NCBI GenBank assembly: GCA_017623575.1
Contig: JAGAOS010000050.1
Coordinates: forward strand, 1 to 48,840
Origin: Clostridia bacterium
GTDB lineage: Bacteria > Bacillota > Clostridia > Oscillospirales > Acutalibacteraceae
Length of the DNA: 48,840 nt
Direction of reading: 5' to 3'
A model generated the notes under the pieces. That model saw only the letters and a list, made by a program, of their open reading frames with translations, was not told where the DNA came from and made no database searches. A program made the position numbers and the translations under genes. Below are positions 1 to 8,867 of this stretch, one piece after another; the first letter of the stretch is position 1, and the number at the start of each line of letters is the position of its first letter.

Positions 1-738
1 AAAGTGGGCTTTTGGTGTTATACTTTTCATTGGAAAAACAACTCCTTTGTGCTGATGTTTTGTTTGGTCACTTTACATCTTAACACATTTGAGTTGTTTT
101 TTCTATTTTTACTGTTACCTATCTATTGTATCATAACAAATTTTGAATTTTTTTATCTTTTTTTTGAAATTTTTTATTTGCGTATTTTAAAGATGGTTTT
201 GTAAATATATAGCTGCACAATAAATTATAGTTTATTGCACAGATTTATAATTTTACCGTAGGGGCGATTATTAATCGCCCGAAAAAGGTTTGTGCTATTT
301 ATGCGGGCGAGCAATGCTCGCCCCTACAAGAAAAAAACTTTAATAGAGCGATTTGCGAAGGCTTTTTGCTGTAAATAATCTCCCCTTCACCGCCGAACGG
401 CGGTGGATAAGGTGGAAAAGCAAAAATTCGAGTTTTTTATGTGGCGATTAATAATCGCCGCTACGGTATAAAAGGCAAATTTGTGCGATAGACCACAATT
501 TATCGCTTGCTTTATGGGCGCGGAACGAGATTTAGCCTAAAGATTAAGATTATCCCGCAAAAAGGGAACGCTTGGCGTTCACCACAATTTATCGGGTTGC
601 TTTAAAAAGACAAAGCACAGGCTAAAAACCGCCTTACACCCACAAATAAAATGGACGCGGGGTGAAAACTACGCCGCATCCACAGATTTATTCGTAATAA
701 AAGAACGCGGGGCGTTCACCACAATTTTTTAGGTTTAT
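1..738. other. Non-coding, repeat-rich intergenic stretch
   Basis: No convincing gene is visible. The first 200 bases are extremely T-rich and open in one frame, but the product would be a Phe/Leu string without a ribosome site. The rest holds several palindromic repeats. A nested element at 258-327 has outer arms GTAGGGGCGA/TCGCCCCTAC and two inner hairpins. A related GGCGATTAATAATCGCC palindrome lies at 442-458. A segment at about 345-400 is shared with the repeat near 41.9 kb. Hairpins GAACGC..GCGTTC followed by ACCACAATTT occur at 567-590 and 703-727. These look like dispersed miniature or REP-type repeats downstream of the glycoside hydrolase gene. Confidence 0.6.
258..327. repeat. Nested inverted-repeat (REP/MITE-like) element
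   Basis: The outer arms GTAGGGGCGA (258-267) and TCGCCCCTAC (318-327) are perfect inverted repeats. Each arm is itself half of a local hairpin: GGGCGATTATTAATCGCCC on the left and GGGCGAGCAATGCTCGCCC on the right. The element can therefore fold as one long stem or two short ones. No coding capacity is seen. It resembles short dispersed repeats common in clostridial intergenic regions. Confidence 0.6.
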
Positions 739-3057
739 TTAAAATTTAACCACTGCTTTGCAAAGTCCAAGTCTGTCGCTTTTGGCGTAAAGCTCAAAGC
801 CTTCGCTTTTCGCTTCGGGGCGCACTGCAACACTGATTTTGCCCATATACATCTTGCGTTTTGGCTCGGTTACCTTTATATGGTCGCAGGAGTCGGAGCC
901 TGTGCCTATTATTTTAGCGCCGTTAGTGGCAAAAAATTCTACAAACTCTGATGCATCGGGCACAGCTCTGCCTTGTTCATCCAGCACCTCGCAGGTAAAT
1001 AGTGCGCACTGACTTCCGTCTGCCACACATTCCGCATTTTGGGTAAGGCAAAGTCTATGTGGTTTGCCTGTGGTTACTCTTTCATCCTCGGCTACAATTT
1101 TTCCGTTGCGGTAGCCTATAACCTTTATTGTACCGGAGGTATAGGGTACATTCCATTCCCCTCTGCCGTACTTTTCAATCTGTTTTTTACCAAGGGATTC
1201 GCCGTTTAAAATAAGCTCTAATTCATCGCAGTTGGTGTATACCGTAACAAAAATTTCTTCGCCCTCTAAACCTTTAAAATTCCAATGGGGAACAATATGT
1301 ACCATTGGATTATCGGTAAAGTGAGATTTATTAAGGTAAAATCCGCTTTTTTTATTAAGGTAAAGGTCAATTGAACCCGATTTTGAAGAAATCATAGGCC
1401 AGACAGCCTCGCCGCGGTGGTCAATAGCCACCCATTGGTACATACCCATAATATACTCTCGCTCGGTAATGTGCTTCCAGGTTTTTTCTCGGCTTAAAAA
1501 GTAGGAGTTTGCATCCTTATCAAAGGCGGAGGCTCTGCCGTAAGTATCGGGGAAGTTCCAGTCCCTTGAGGTACCTGCGGCAGCACATTCCGATGCCATA
1601 ATAGCCTTATCGGGCCATTTTTTGTGAACCTCGTCATAGGATTCAAGACGGTAGTTTATACCGATTGCATCGCAATGACTGTAGATAAAGGAATCTATTG
1701 GCTCGCTGTCCTCGGCGGCGGTAATAAAGCGGGTTTTATCCAGCTTATAAATAACCTGATAAAGCGCCTTGTGGATGCGCTCACCAATCTCACTTATATG
1801 CACCTTTTCCTCATTACTTGTAGACCAGAACACAACCGACGGACGATTGCGGTCACGCTTGATAAGGGTTTTAAGCTGATTTATGGAATCATCATCAGTT
1901 CCAAACCAACGGGATTCATCCATAACAATAAATCCAAGCTCATCCAAAGCATCCATAGTGGCGTTACAGTGCTGATAGTGGGCGGTTCTAAAGCCGTTTG
2001 CGCCCATCTCCTTAAGTAGCTTAATGCGGTATTTTGCAATGTTATCGGGCATTGCAAGTCCACCAAGTCCAAAGTCCTGATGACCGCAAACACCCTTAAT
2101 TAAAATATGTCTGCCGTTTAAAAACAAACCCTTATTGGGGTTAAGCTCTACTGTACGGAAGCCTATGCGTGTAAGGTTTTCGTCAAGCTCCTCGCCATTC
2201 ATTTTAAGCGCCGTTTTAACGGTGTAAAGGTTGGGACTATCCACATCCCAAAGGGCGGGATTTTTAACGGTGGCGCTGTAGCTAAGCACCCCCTTTTCGC
2301 GAAGTGGGATTTCACCGCTGCCCGAAGCCAAAGCAACCACATTGCCGTCAACATCCACAACGGTGGTTACTGCTTCAACCGTAACATCCTCGTAGCTATC
2401 GTTTAAAACGGTGGTTTCAAAATCCACCTGCCAGTTGTTGCCGTCCAGCTTTTTGTATGGAGCGTAAACACCGTATAAATCAATTGCCACAGGCTCGGTA
2501 ATAACCAGCTTTACATTGCGGTAAATTCCGCCGCCCTGATACCACCATCCCTCAAATTCCTCGGTATTGGTGTAAACGGCAAGAACATTTTCTTTATCAA
2601 AATACAGGTTGTTGGTTATATCTACCTCAAAGCTGTTATAGGTGGAAAAATTGCGCTTCATAAGGCAACCGTTAAGGTAAACCTCTGACCTGCCTGCAAC
2701 ACCCTCAAACTGAAGGGTTACTCGCTTGCCCTTTGCCTCCTCACCTAACTCAAAACGCTTTCTGTACCAAGCATTATCATATTTAAAATAGCCGTGGGCA
2801 TTGTTCTGCGTTGGGTCGTTATCCTGATCCACAATATAATCGTGGGGCAGATCAACCGTTACCCAACCGTCGTTTCTAAGCTCCCTTATTCCCTGATAAT
2901 AACGGGGAATATCCACATAATTATAGGCGGCGGGACCCATAAGCTTTCTTTCAATTTTCGCCTGAGTGTAAACCGGACCCTTATCAATTGGGCGGGGAAC
3001 CTTTATATCACCCTTATGAAATACCCAATCTAAATTAAAATTAATTTCTTTACGCAT
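739..3057 (-). CDS. Glycoside hydrolase family 2 (beta-galactosidase-like)
   Basis: This 772-residue protein has the GH2 order: an N-terminal jelly-roll sugar-binding domain (about 60-190), an Ig-like domain (about 195-300), a TIM-barrel catalytic domain (about 305-600) and C-terminal beta domains of the DUF4982/Ig type. The acid/base Glu416 sits in the sequence STSNEE, and Glu490 in IMASE is the likely nucleophile. No signal peptide is seen, so it probably acts in the cytoplasm on imported oligosaccharides by retaining hydrolysis. The exact substrate (beta-galactoside, glucuronide or mannoside) cannot be read from the sequence. The start is supported by AAAGAGGTG upstream of the ATG. It is divergent from an AraC-type regulator, which probably controls it. 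Confidence 0.9.
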   Translation of the reverse strand: MRKEINFNLDWVFHKGDIKVPRPIDKGPVYTQAKIERKLMGPAAYNYVDIPRYYQGIRELRNDGWVTVDLPHDYIVDQDNDPTQNNAHGYFKYDNAWYRKRFELGEEAKGKRVTLQFEGVAGRSEVYLNGCLMKRNFSTYNSFEVDITNNLYFDKENVLAVYTNTEEFEGWWYQGGGIYRNVKLVITEPVAIDLYGVYAPYKKLDGNNWQVDFETTVLNDSYEDVTVEAVTTVVDVDGNVVALASGSGEIPLREKGVLSYSATVKNPALWDVDSPNLYTVKTALKMNGEELDENLTRIGFRTVELNPNKGLFLNGRHILIKGVCGHQDFGLGGLAMPDNIAKYRIKLLKEMGANGFRTAHYQHCNATMDALDELGFIVMDESRWFGTDDDSINQLKTLIKRDRNRPSVVFWSTSNEEKVHISEIGERIHKALYQVIYKLDKTRFITAAEDSEPIDSFIYSHCDAIGINYRLESYDEVHKKWPDKAIMASECAAAGTSRDWNFPDTYGRASAFDKDANSYFLSREKTWKHITEREYIMGMYQWVAIDHRGEAVWPMISSKSGSIDLYLNKKSGFYLNKSHFTDNPMVHIVPHWNFKGLEGEEIFVTVYTNCDELELILNGESLGKKQIEKYGRGEWNVPYTSGTIKVIGYRNGKIVAEDERVTTGKPHRLCLTQNAECVADGSQCALFTCEVLDEQGRAVPDASEFVEFFATNGAKIIGTGSDSCDHIKVTEPKRKMYMGKISVAVRPEAKSEGFELYAKSDRLGLCKAVVKF

Positions 3058-3069
3058 TTAAAACACCTC

Positions 3070-3184
3070 TTTACCGCATTATATAATTATTTTTTTGCTA
3101 ATTAAATGTATATAGCGGTAAATTTGCACTTTTCTACACAAATTATATAAATTTTAATTGATTTATTTCTATCTTTGCGGTAAA
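3070..3184. promoter_or_regulatory. Three GCGGTAAA boxes between GH2 and AraC genes
   Basis: The octamer GCGGTAAA occurs three times in 115 bases: inverted at 3070-3077, close to the GH2 start, and direct at 3115-3122 and 3177-3184. The last copy overlaps the putative -10 of the AraC gene. Repetition in a divergent promoter region suggests an operator for the neighbouring regulator. This is inference from position and copy number. Confidence 0.4.
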
Positions 3185-3186
3185 AT
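3158..3186 (+). promoter_or_regulatory. Putative promoter of the AraC-type gene
   Basis: TTGATT at 3158-3163 and TAAAAT at 3181-3186 are separated by 17 bases, which fits a sigma-A promoter about 15 bases ahead of the start codon. The leader would therefore be very short. Confidence 0.45.
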
Positions 3187-3201
3187 GTATTCGGTGATTG
3201 T

Positions 3202-3978
3202 ATGAATTTTGATTTTATTATAACCGACATTATAACGGTGCGTATGACCGACGAAAAAAAGTACAAGGAGAATTTTGTGGAGTATCACCCCAATTTAATA
3301 TCCAATGAAATTATCTACCGACCAAACGGCTATTCCACCGTTAATTTTGACGGAAAGACCCTTCATACCACACCTAACAGTGTGCATATTTTGCCCTTTA
3401 AGAACGGGGGTAAATACACCGTAGATTACAATGAGCCTGATTATTTTATTGATATATTTTTTCTAACCGACAAGCCGTTTTTTAAAGAGCCATTTGTACT
3501 TAACGGTATTAAAAGCAACAAGCTTAATTCCCTTTTTAACAAAGCTTTTTCCTGCTTTGTAAGAAAGGATGCGGGATATAAATTTGAGTGTATTTCAATA
3601 CTTTATAAAATCTTTGCCGAGCTGCAAAAAAAGAACTATATTCCCGAAAGCAAGTTTTTAAGAATTGCCCCCGCCATAAAATATATTGAAGCTAATTTTT
3701 TAAGCAAAAATATATCCTGTGAAACCCTTACCGAGCTTTGCGGCATAAGCTACAGCTATTTACAACGGCTCTTTAACGAAAAGTACGGTGTATCACCAAA
3801 GCATTACATAATTCAGCTTAAAATAAACTATGCCTGTGACCTGCTTCAAAGCGGTCTTTATTCGGTCAGCGAAACTGCCGAAATGAGCGGCTTTGAGGAT
3901 TTGTATTTTTTCAGCCGACAATTTAAGGAATATGTAGGTATGTCACCGATTAAATATAAGAAAAATCCGCCCAAATAA
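3202..3978 (+). CDS. AraC family transcriptional regulator
   Basis: This 258-residue protein has an N-terminal cupin-like sensing half (about 20-140) and a C-terminal AraC/XylS DNA-binding domain with two helix-turn-helix units (about 155-255). The hallmark ends with FSRQFKEYVGMSPIKYK. It is a one-component regulator, and its ligand is not evident. The gene is transcribed away from the GH2 hydrolase across a 144-base gap, a common arrangement for a local activator of a glycan-use gene. A GGTGA ribosome site lies five bases before the ATG. A hairpin overlapping the stop codon ends the transcript. Confidence 0.88.
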   Translation: MNFDFIITDIITVRMTDEKKYKENFVEYHPNLISNEIIYRPNGYSTVNFDGKTLHTTPNSVHILPFKNGGKYTVDYNEPDYFIDIFFLTDKPFFKEPFVLNGIKSNKLNSLFNKAFSCFVRKDAGYKFECISILYKIFAELQKKNYIPESKFLRIAPAIKYIEANFLSKNISCETLTELCGISYSYLQRLFNEKYGVSPKHYIIQLKINYACDLLQSGLYSVSETAEMSGFEDLYFFSRQFKEYVGMSPIKYKKNPPK

Positions 3979-3992
3979 CAAGGCGGATTTTT
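3961..3992 (+). terminator. Rho-independent terminator overlapping the AraC stop
   Basis: AAAAATCCGCC (3961-3971) pairs with GGCGGATTTTT (3982-3992) around a short loop that contains the stop codon. The right arm ends in a T run. Confidence 0.8.
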
Positions 3993-4184
3993 CTTCACAT
4001 TAGTTTACAATTTTGAAATATTTAAGCTATATCAACACAAACTTTTTGCTCTAAAATCTGTATAAGTAAAAGAACGCAGCAATACCGCCGTATTGCAAGT
4101 GATAACAAAAGTTCGGGCAAAAAATATGTGTTTCAAAACTTGGTTCAAGTTTAAAGGCTCTGGCTATGGAAGGAAGATTTTAAA

Positions 4185-5816
4185 ATGTATATAATTAAAA
4201 ATGCTCTTAAATGTATAGGTCGCTCCAAGGGTCGTAACATACTTATTGGAGTAATTGTTTTTGTAATTGCTCTTTCGGCTTGCCTTGGTCTTTCCATTCG
4301 TCAAGCGGCGGAAAGCGCAAGAGAGGAAACCCTTAAAGACCTTAAAATAACCGCGAACATATCCTTTGACCGCAATGCTATGATGAGTGAAATAGGCGCG
4401 CAGCGGGAGGAAGGACAAAAGTTTGACCGTGAGCAATTCAGTGAAAAAATGGGAAAAATGTCAGGTCTTACTTTAGAGGAATATAAAAAGTATGCCACAG
4501 CCGAAACGGTAAAGGATTTTTATTACACCGTTACCACATCCCTTAACGGTAGCGATGGTTTTTCATCGGTAACCACCGAAACAGGAGAAAATGAATCCAC
4601 AGCCAACAATTCAGCTGCGCCTGAAATGCCGGCCGAAACCCGCGGTAACAAAGGTGTGGGCGGCTTTGGAAGGGGCGGTATTGGCGGCGGTATGCAGGGT
4701 GATTTCAGCGTTATAGGCTACAGTGGCGAAAACGCAATGACCACCTTTTTAGAAGGAACTGCAACAATAAACAAGGGTTCTGTTTTTTCCGAAGGCACAG
4801 AAAATTACGATTGCATTATTCCAAGTGAGTTAGCCGAATTCAACAGTCTTTCTGTTGGGGATAGTGTAAAAATTACAAACCCTAACAAGGAAGATGAGGC
4901 TTATACCCTTAAAATTGTTGGAATTTATACCGATTCATCCGCCAATGAGAGTGGTACCGGCTTTATGGGTATGACGGCAAGCGACCCCGCTAATCAAATT
5001 TATATGAGCTACAATGCCCTTTCAAAAATTATTGCGGCATCCGAAAAAAACGCAACAACAGAAAGCAATGAAACTACAGGTCGCGAAAGCTCTACAAAGC
5101 TTAACGGACAGCTTAATGCCGCATATGTGTTTTCAAATGTAGAAGACTATGAGCAGTTTGCAAACGATGTTATTGAAATGGGACTAAATGAAAATTATAC
5201 CGTTTCATCAAGCGATATTGAAGCCTTTGAGAACAGCCTTATTCCACTTAACACCCTAAGCCGCCTTGCAGGATACTTTTTAATAGTTATTCTTTTAATA
5301 GGTGCAATAATTTTAATCGTGCTTAATATTTTTAATGTTCGTGAACGAAAATATGAAATCGGCGTACTAACCGCAATGGGTATGAAAAAGTTTAAGGTTG
5401 CCCTGCAATTTTTAACCGAAATTTTTGTTATTACTCTTGCGGCAGTAATTTTGGGTGCCGGAATAGGTGCGGTGGTTTCAGTACCCGTTACCAACGCCTT
5501 GCTTGAAAATCAGGTTGCTGCCCAAAGTGACCGCTCTGAGCGTATTGAACAAGGCTTTGGACGAGGACAAAAACCCGACTCAGCAAAAACTGAAATGCAA
5601 TCCCCACCCGAGGACGGTAGCTTTAATCCCTTTGGTGCTTTTATGGGTACCAACAATCAAAATGCCTATGTTACCGAAATTTCTTCTGCAATGAATTTTA
5701 CAGTATTACTGCAAATGCTTTTAATAGGTATTTTATTAACCCTGATTGCAGGTGCGGTTTCAATGCTGTTTATTATGAGATATGAGCCACTTAAAATACT
5801 GGCTAACAGAGATTAA
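4185..5816 (+). CDS. ABC transporter permease, MacB/FtsX type
   Basis: This 543-residue membrane protein has the MacB/FtsX plan: one N-terminal transmembrane helix (about 18-38), a large extracytoplasmic domain (about 40-345) and three C-terminal helices (about 350-375, 408-440 and 505-530). The external domain contains a Gly-rich segment around residues 150-175 and acidic, low-complexity linkers. A further Gln/Pro/Gly-rich loop lies between the last two helices. With the ATPase encoded 13 bases downstream it should form a mechanotransmission or export ABC system, as seen for peptide-antibiotic or macrolide efflux. The cargo is unknown. GGAAGGA upstream of the ATG supports the start. Confidence 0.88.
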   Translation: MYIIKNALKCIGRSKGRNILIGVIVFVIALSACLGLSIRQAAESAREETLKDLKITANISFDRNAMMSEIGAQREEGQKFDREQFSEKMGKMSGLTLEEYKKYATAETVKDFYYTVTTSLNGSDGFSSVTTETGENESTANNSAAPEMPAETRGNKGVGGFGRGGIGGGMQGDFSVIGYSGENAMTTFLEGTATINKGSVFSEGTENYDCIIPSELAEFNSLSVGDSVKITNPNKEDEAYTLKIVGIYTDSSANESGTGFMGMTASDPANQIYMSYNALSKIIAASEKNATTESNETTGRESSTKLNGQLNAAYVFSNVEDYEQFANDVIEMGLNENYTVSSSDIEAFENSLIPLNTLSRLAGYFLIVILLIGAIILIVLNIFNVRERKYEIGVLTAMGMKKFKVALQFLTEIFVITLAAVILGAGIGAVVSVPVTNALLENQVAAQSDRSERIEQGFGRGQKPDSAKTEMQSPPEDGSFNPFGAFMGTNNQNAYVTEISSAMNFTVLLQMLLIGILLTLIAGAVSMLFIMRYEPLKILANRD

Positions 5817-5829
5817 AGGAGTTTGAAAA

Positions 5830-6474
5830 ATGGCAATTTTAAAACTTGACAACATCTGTTTTTCATACGGCGAAACCGAGGTGTTAAAGGATATTTCCTT
5901 TGAATTTGAATCGGGCAAAATGTATTGTATAACGGGTAAATCCGGCGCGGGTAAAACCACACTTCTCTCTGTGCTTTCCGGACTTGCAAAGCCCACCTCA
6001 GGGGATATTTTGTACGATAATAAAAACATTAAAAAAATTGACCGCTACCGTTTTAGAAGCAAATATATAGGAGTAATTTTTCAAAGCTATAACCTCATAA
6101 CCAAATTCACCGCACTTGAAAATGTTGTGCTTTCAATGGAAATTGCGGGAGTTAAGGGTATAAAGAAAAAGAAAAAAGCCTTGGAGCTTTTGCAAAGTGT
6201 TGAGCTTGATGAGAAGGAAGCAAACCGCAGAGTTCTGCATCTTTCGGGGGGTCAACAGCAACGGGTGGCCATAGCCAGAGCGCTGTCATACGACCCTGAA
6301 ATAATTCTTGCCGATGAGCCGACAGGTAATCTGGACGGCGAAACACAAAATGAAATAATGAACATCTTTAAAGCTCTTGCCGAAAAGGGTAAATGTGTTA
6401 TTCTTGTAAGCCATTCTCCATCCATTGCTAATTGCTGTGATGTTAATTACGAGCTTAAAAAAATAAATGCATAA
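5830..6474 (+). CDS. ABC transporter ATP-binding protein (MacB/LolD type)
   Basis: This 214-residue ATPase powers the neighbouring permease. Walker A is GKSGAGKTT (residues 36-44), the signature is [15 protein letters not shown], Walker B is IILADEPT, and the switch His is in LVSHS. Its size and motifs match the MacB/LolD/FtsE branch of ABC proteins that pair with FtsX-like permeases. The gene follows the permease by 13 bases behind an AAAGGAG ribosome site, so the two are co-transcribed. The hairpin at 6513-6545 ends the unit. Confidence 0.93.
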   Translation: MAILKLDNICFSYGETEVLKDISFEFESGKMYCITGKSGAGKTTLLSVLSGLAKPTSGDILYDNKNIKKIDRYRFRSKYIGVIFQSYNLITKFTALENVVLSMEIAGVKGIKKKKKALELLQSVELDEKEANRRVLHLSGGQQQRVAIARALSYDPEIILADEPTGNLDGETQNEIMNIFKALAEKGKCVILVSHSPSIANCCDVNYELKKINA

Positions 6475-6512
6475 CTACTTATAGATTTTCATTTTAATAA
6501 CTCTTTTTTTAC

Positions 6513-6545
6513 GAACATATCCAACCAAAAAAGTTGGGTATGTTC
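6513..6545 (+). terminator. Terminator after the ABC transporter pair
   Basis: GAACATATCCAAC (6513-6525) pairs with GTTGGGTATGTTC (6533-6545), with one G-T wobble, and is followed by AATTTTT. Confidence 0.75.
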
Positions 6546-6582
6546 AATTTTTATCCGCAATACTATACTGTTTTTTTAAAAA

Positions 6583-6625
6583 AGTTTACAGATAAGTTGA
6601 CAGATGTAAACTTTAGTGTTATAAT
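6583..6625 (+). promoter_or_regulatory. nad operon promoter with overlapping NiaR-type operator
   Basis: TTGACA (6597-6602) and TATAAT (6620-6625), spaced by exactly 17 bases, form a perfect sigma-A consensus. An inverted repeat AGTTTACA (6583-6590)/TGTAAACT (6605-6612) embraces the -35, and its centre contains the palindromic core ACAGATGT (6601-6608 region). A perfect promoter buried in an operator is what a repressor-controlled operon needs, and niaR is the last gene of this operon. NiaR binding is inferred from context. Confidence 0.75.
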
Positions 6626-6689
6626 TGATTAAATTTTCCAGAGCTTGTTTTGAGCTTGAAGTCAATGGCTTATATAAAGGAATGACACT

Positions 6690-7589
6690 ATGAAAAATCG
6701 GATTGAAAGATTAAAAAAAGAAAAAAACGCAGTAATACTTGCCCATTATTATGCCCCTGCTGAGGTACAAGAGGTAGCCGACTATGTAGGCGATTCCTTT
6801 TATCTTGCAAAAATAGCAAAGCAAAGTGATTCTGATATTATAGTATTTTGCGGTGTTCAGTTTATGGGTGAAAGCGCAAAAATCCTTAACCCTGAAAAAA
6901 AGGTGCTTATGCCCGACCTTACAGCCGATTGCCCTATGGCACATATGGTAAAGGATGGTATTATTGACCAAATGCGCGCAAAATATAAAGATTTGGCAGT
7001 AGTTTGCTACATAAATTCAACCGCCGAGCTTAAATGCCTGAGTGATGTGTGCGTTACATCATCAAACGCGGTTAAAATAGTTAAATCACTTCCCAACAAG
7101 AACATATTTTTTATTCCGGACCATAATCTTGGCAGATTTGTGGCTGAACAGGTGCGCGAAAAGAATATTATTCTTAATGACGGCTGTTGCCCCATTCACG
7201 CAAAGCTTACGGCAGAGCAGGTAGCCGCTCAAAAAGAAAAGCATCCAAACGCAAAGGTACTTTCACATCCCGAATGTGATGCTGAAGTGCTGGCTGTTTC
7301 CGATTATATTGGTAGTACCGCCGATATTTTAGCCTTTGCCAAAAGGGATGAAAGCAAGGAATATATAATCTGCACCGAGGATGGTGTTGATTATAAGCTA
7401 AGAACAGAAAATCCAAGCAAAAGGTTCTACTATACCGACCCCAGACCCTGTTGCAAGGATATGAAGCTTAATACTCTTGAAACGGTTTTAAGCGTTTTGG
7501 AAAAAGAAGAAAATGAGGTAATTATTGATGCAGAGCTTAGCGAACGCGCACTTATTCCTCTTAACAGAATGTTGGAGCTGGCAAAATAG
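6690..7589 (+). CDS. nadA: Quinolinate synthase
   Basis: NadA condenses iminoaspartate with dihydroxyacetone phosphate to quinolinate, the second step of de novo NAD synthesis. The 299-residue protein has the usual triplicated layout and length. Cys81 (in ADCPM), Cys166/167 (GCCPIH) and Cys254/255 (PRPCCK) match the positions of the three ligands of the oxygen-sensitive [4Fe-4S] cluster known in this family. The ending NTLETVLSVLE is also typical. It is the first gene of nadA-nadB-nadC-niaR, with an AAAGGA ribosome site about eight bases before the ATG. Confidence 0.97.
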   Translation: MKNRIERLKKEKNAVILAHYYAPAEVQEVADYVGDSFYLAKIAKQSDSDIIVFCGVQFMGESAKILNPEKKVLMPDLTADCPMAHMVKDGIIDQMRAKYKDLAVVCYINSTAELKCLSDVCVTSSNAVKIVKSLPNKNIFFIPDHNLGRFVAEQVREKNIILNDGCCPIHAKLTAEQVAAQKEKHPNAKVLSHPECDAEVLAVSDYIGSTADILAFAKRDESKEYIICTEDGVDYKLRTENPSKRFYYTDPRPCCKDMKLNTLETVLSVLEKEENEVIIDAELSERALIPLNRMLELAK

Positions 7590-7592
7590 AAT

Positions 7593-8867
7593 ATGAAAAC
7601 AGATATTTTAATTGTAGGTTGCGGCGTTGCAGGACTTTACTGCGCCCTTAATTTGCCAACAGATAAAAAAATAACAGTCATCACCAAAAGCGATGCCGAA
7701 AAAAGCGATTCCTTTTTAGCTCAGGGTGGCATATGTGTTCTTCGCGATGAGGATGATTATGCTTCTTTTTATGAGGACACAATGAAGGCGGGACATTATG
7801 AAAATAATCCTGAATCCGTGGACATTATGATTCGTTCTTCAAGGGCGGTAATAACAGAGCTTGTTGGCTATGGAGTCCGCTTTGAACGGGAGCAAAACAA
7901 CTTTGCCTATACCCGCGAGGGGGCTCACTCCAAGCCGCGAATTCTTTTTCATAAGGACGAAACGGGAAAAGAAATCACAACTCATTTACTAAATGCCGTA
8001 AAAAGCAAGCCTAATATTACCCTGCTTGAAAATCTTACAATGGTAGATATAATCTGCAAAGATAATGCCTGCGGGGGAATAATCTGCCACAATAAAAACG
8101 GGGATTTCACCGCCATTACCGCCGATTATACCGTACTTGCCACAGGTGGCATAGGGGGACTTTTTGAACATTCTACAAATTACCGTCACCTTACGGGTGA
8201 TGCCTTGGCTTTGGCTCTTAAATACAACATCAAGCTAAACAATATTAATTATATTCAAATTCATCCCACAACGCTCTACACCAAAAAAGAAGGCAGAAAA
8301 TTTTTGATTTCCGAATCGGTGCGTGGCGAGGGCGCCATTTTAATTAATTCTAAGGGTGAAAGGTTTGTTAATGAGCTTTTGCCCCGCGATGTTGTAACAA
8401 AAGCCATTTTAAATGAAATGAAAAAAGAGGGCAGTGAATATGTCAGACTTTCATTGTCGCCTATTCCTGCCGAGGAGATTAAAAAGCATTTCCCCAACAT
8501 TTACAATCGCTGCCTTGAGGAAGGCTATGATATAACAAAGGAGCCTATACCTGTTGTACCCTCACAGCACTACTTTATGGGGGGTATTGATGTGGATAAA
8601 AACAGCAAAACCTCTATGGACAGACTTTACGCTGTTGGCGAAACCGCCTGCAACGGTGTTCACGGAAAAAACCGTCTGGCAAGCAATTCCCTGCTTGAAA
8701 GTCTTGTTTTTGCCAAAAGAGCGGCGGTACACATTAAAGAAAATTACAATTCAGTATTCCATAATGAAAAAATCAGTATTGAGCCATTACATTATGCCGA
8801 ATACAAAAACCAATATAAAAATTCAGTTTTATCAGCAATTGAAAAGGAGAATAAAACAAATGAATAA
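7593..8867 (+). CDS. nadB: L-aspartate oxidase (short form)
   Basis: NadB oxidises L-aspartate to iminoaspartate with FAD, feeding NadA; in anaerobes fumarate is the usual electron acceptor. The 424-residue protein shows the FAD-binding start VGCGVAGLYCAL, then LAQGGICV, the active-site block SESVRGEGAIL, HYFMGGIDV and the flavin-closing GVHGKNRLASNSLLES. It is over 100 residues shorter than the E. coli enzyme and lacks most of the C-terminal helical domain, as in other clostridial short forms. The start lies three bases after nadA with no strong ribosome site, which suggests translational coupling. The end overlaps nadC by eight bases. Confidence 0.94.
   Translation: MKTDILIVGCGVAGLYCALNLPTDKKITVITKSDAEKSDSFLAQGGICVLRDEDDYASFYEDTMKAGHYENNPESVDIMIRSSRAVITELVGYGVRFEREQNNFAYTREGAHSKPRILFHKDETGKEITTHLLNAVKSKPNITLLENLTMVDIICKDNACGGIICHNKNGDFTAITADYTVLATGGIGGLFEHSTNYRHLTGDALALALKYNIKLNNINYIQIHPTTLYTKKEGRKFLISESVRGEGAILINSKGERFVNELLPRDVVTKAILNEMKKEGSEYVRLSLSPIPAEEIKKHFPNIYNRCLEEGYDITKEPIPVVPSQHYFMGGIDVDKNSKTSMDRLYAVGETACNGVHGKNRLASNSLLESLVFAKRAAVHIKENYNSVFHNEKISIEPLHYAEYKNQYKNSVLSAIEKENKTNE

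Noticed and set aside
4..204. Open frame of 66 codons at the left edge
   Set aside because: It arises from very T-rich DNA, encodes a Phe/Leu string, and has no ribosome site or family resemblance.
1624..2019. 131-codon open frame on the plus strand inside the GH2 gene
   Set aside because: It lies wholly opposite a well-supported gene with catalytic motifs; no ribosome site.
4132..4155. Sequence similar to AAAACTTGGTT near 4.13 kb and 10.41 kb
   Set aside because: The similarity is only about 12-15 bases in AT-rich DNA and could be chance.
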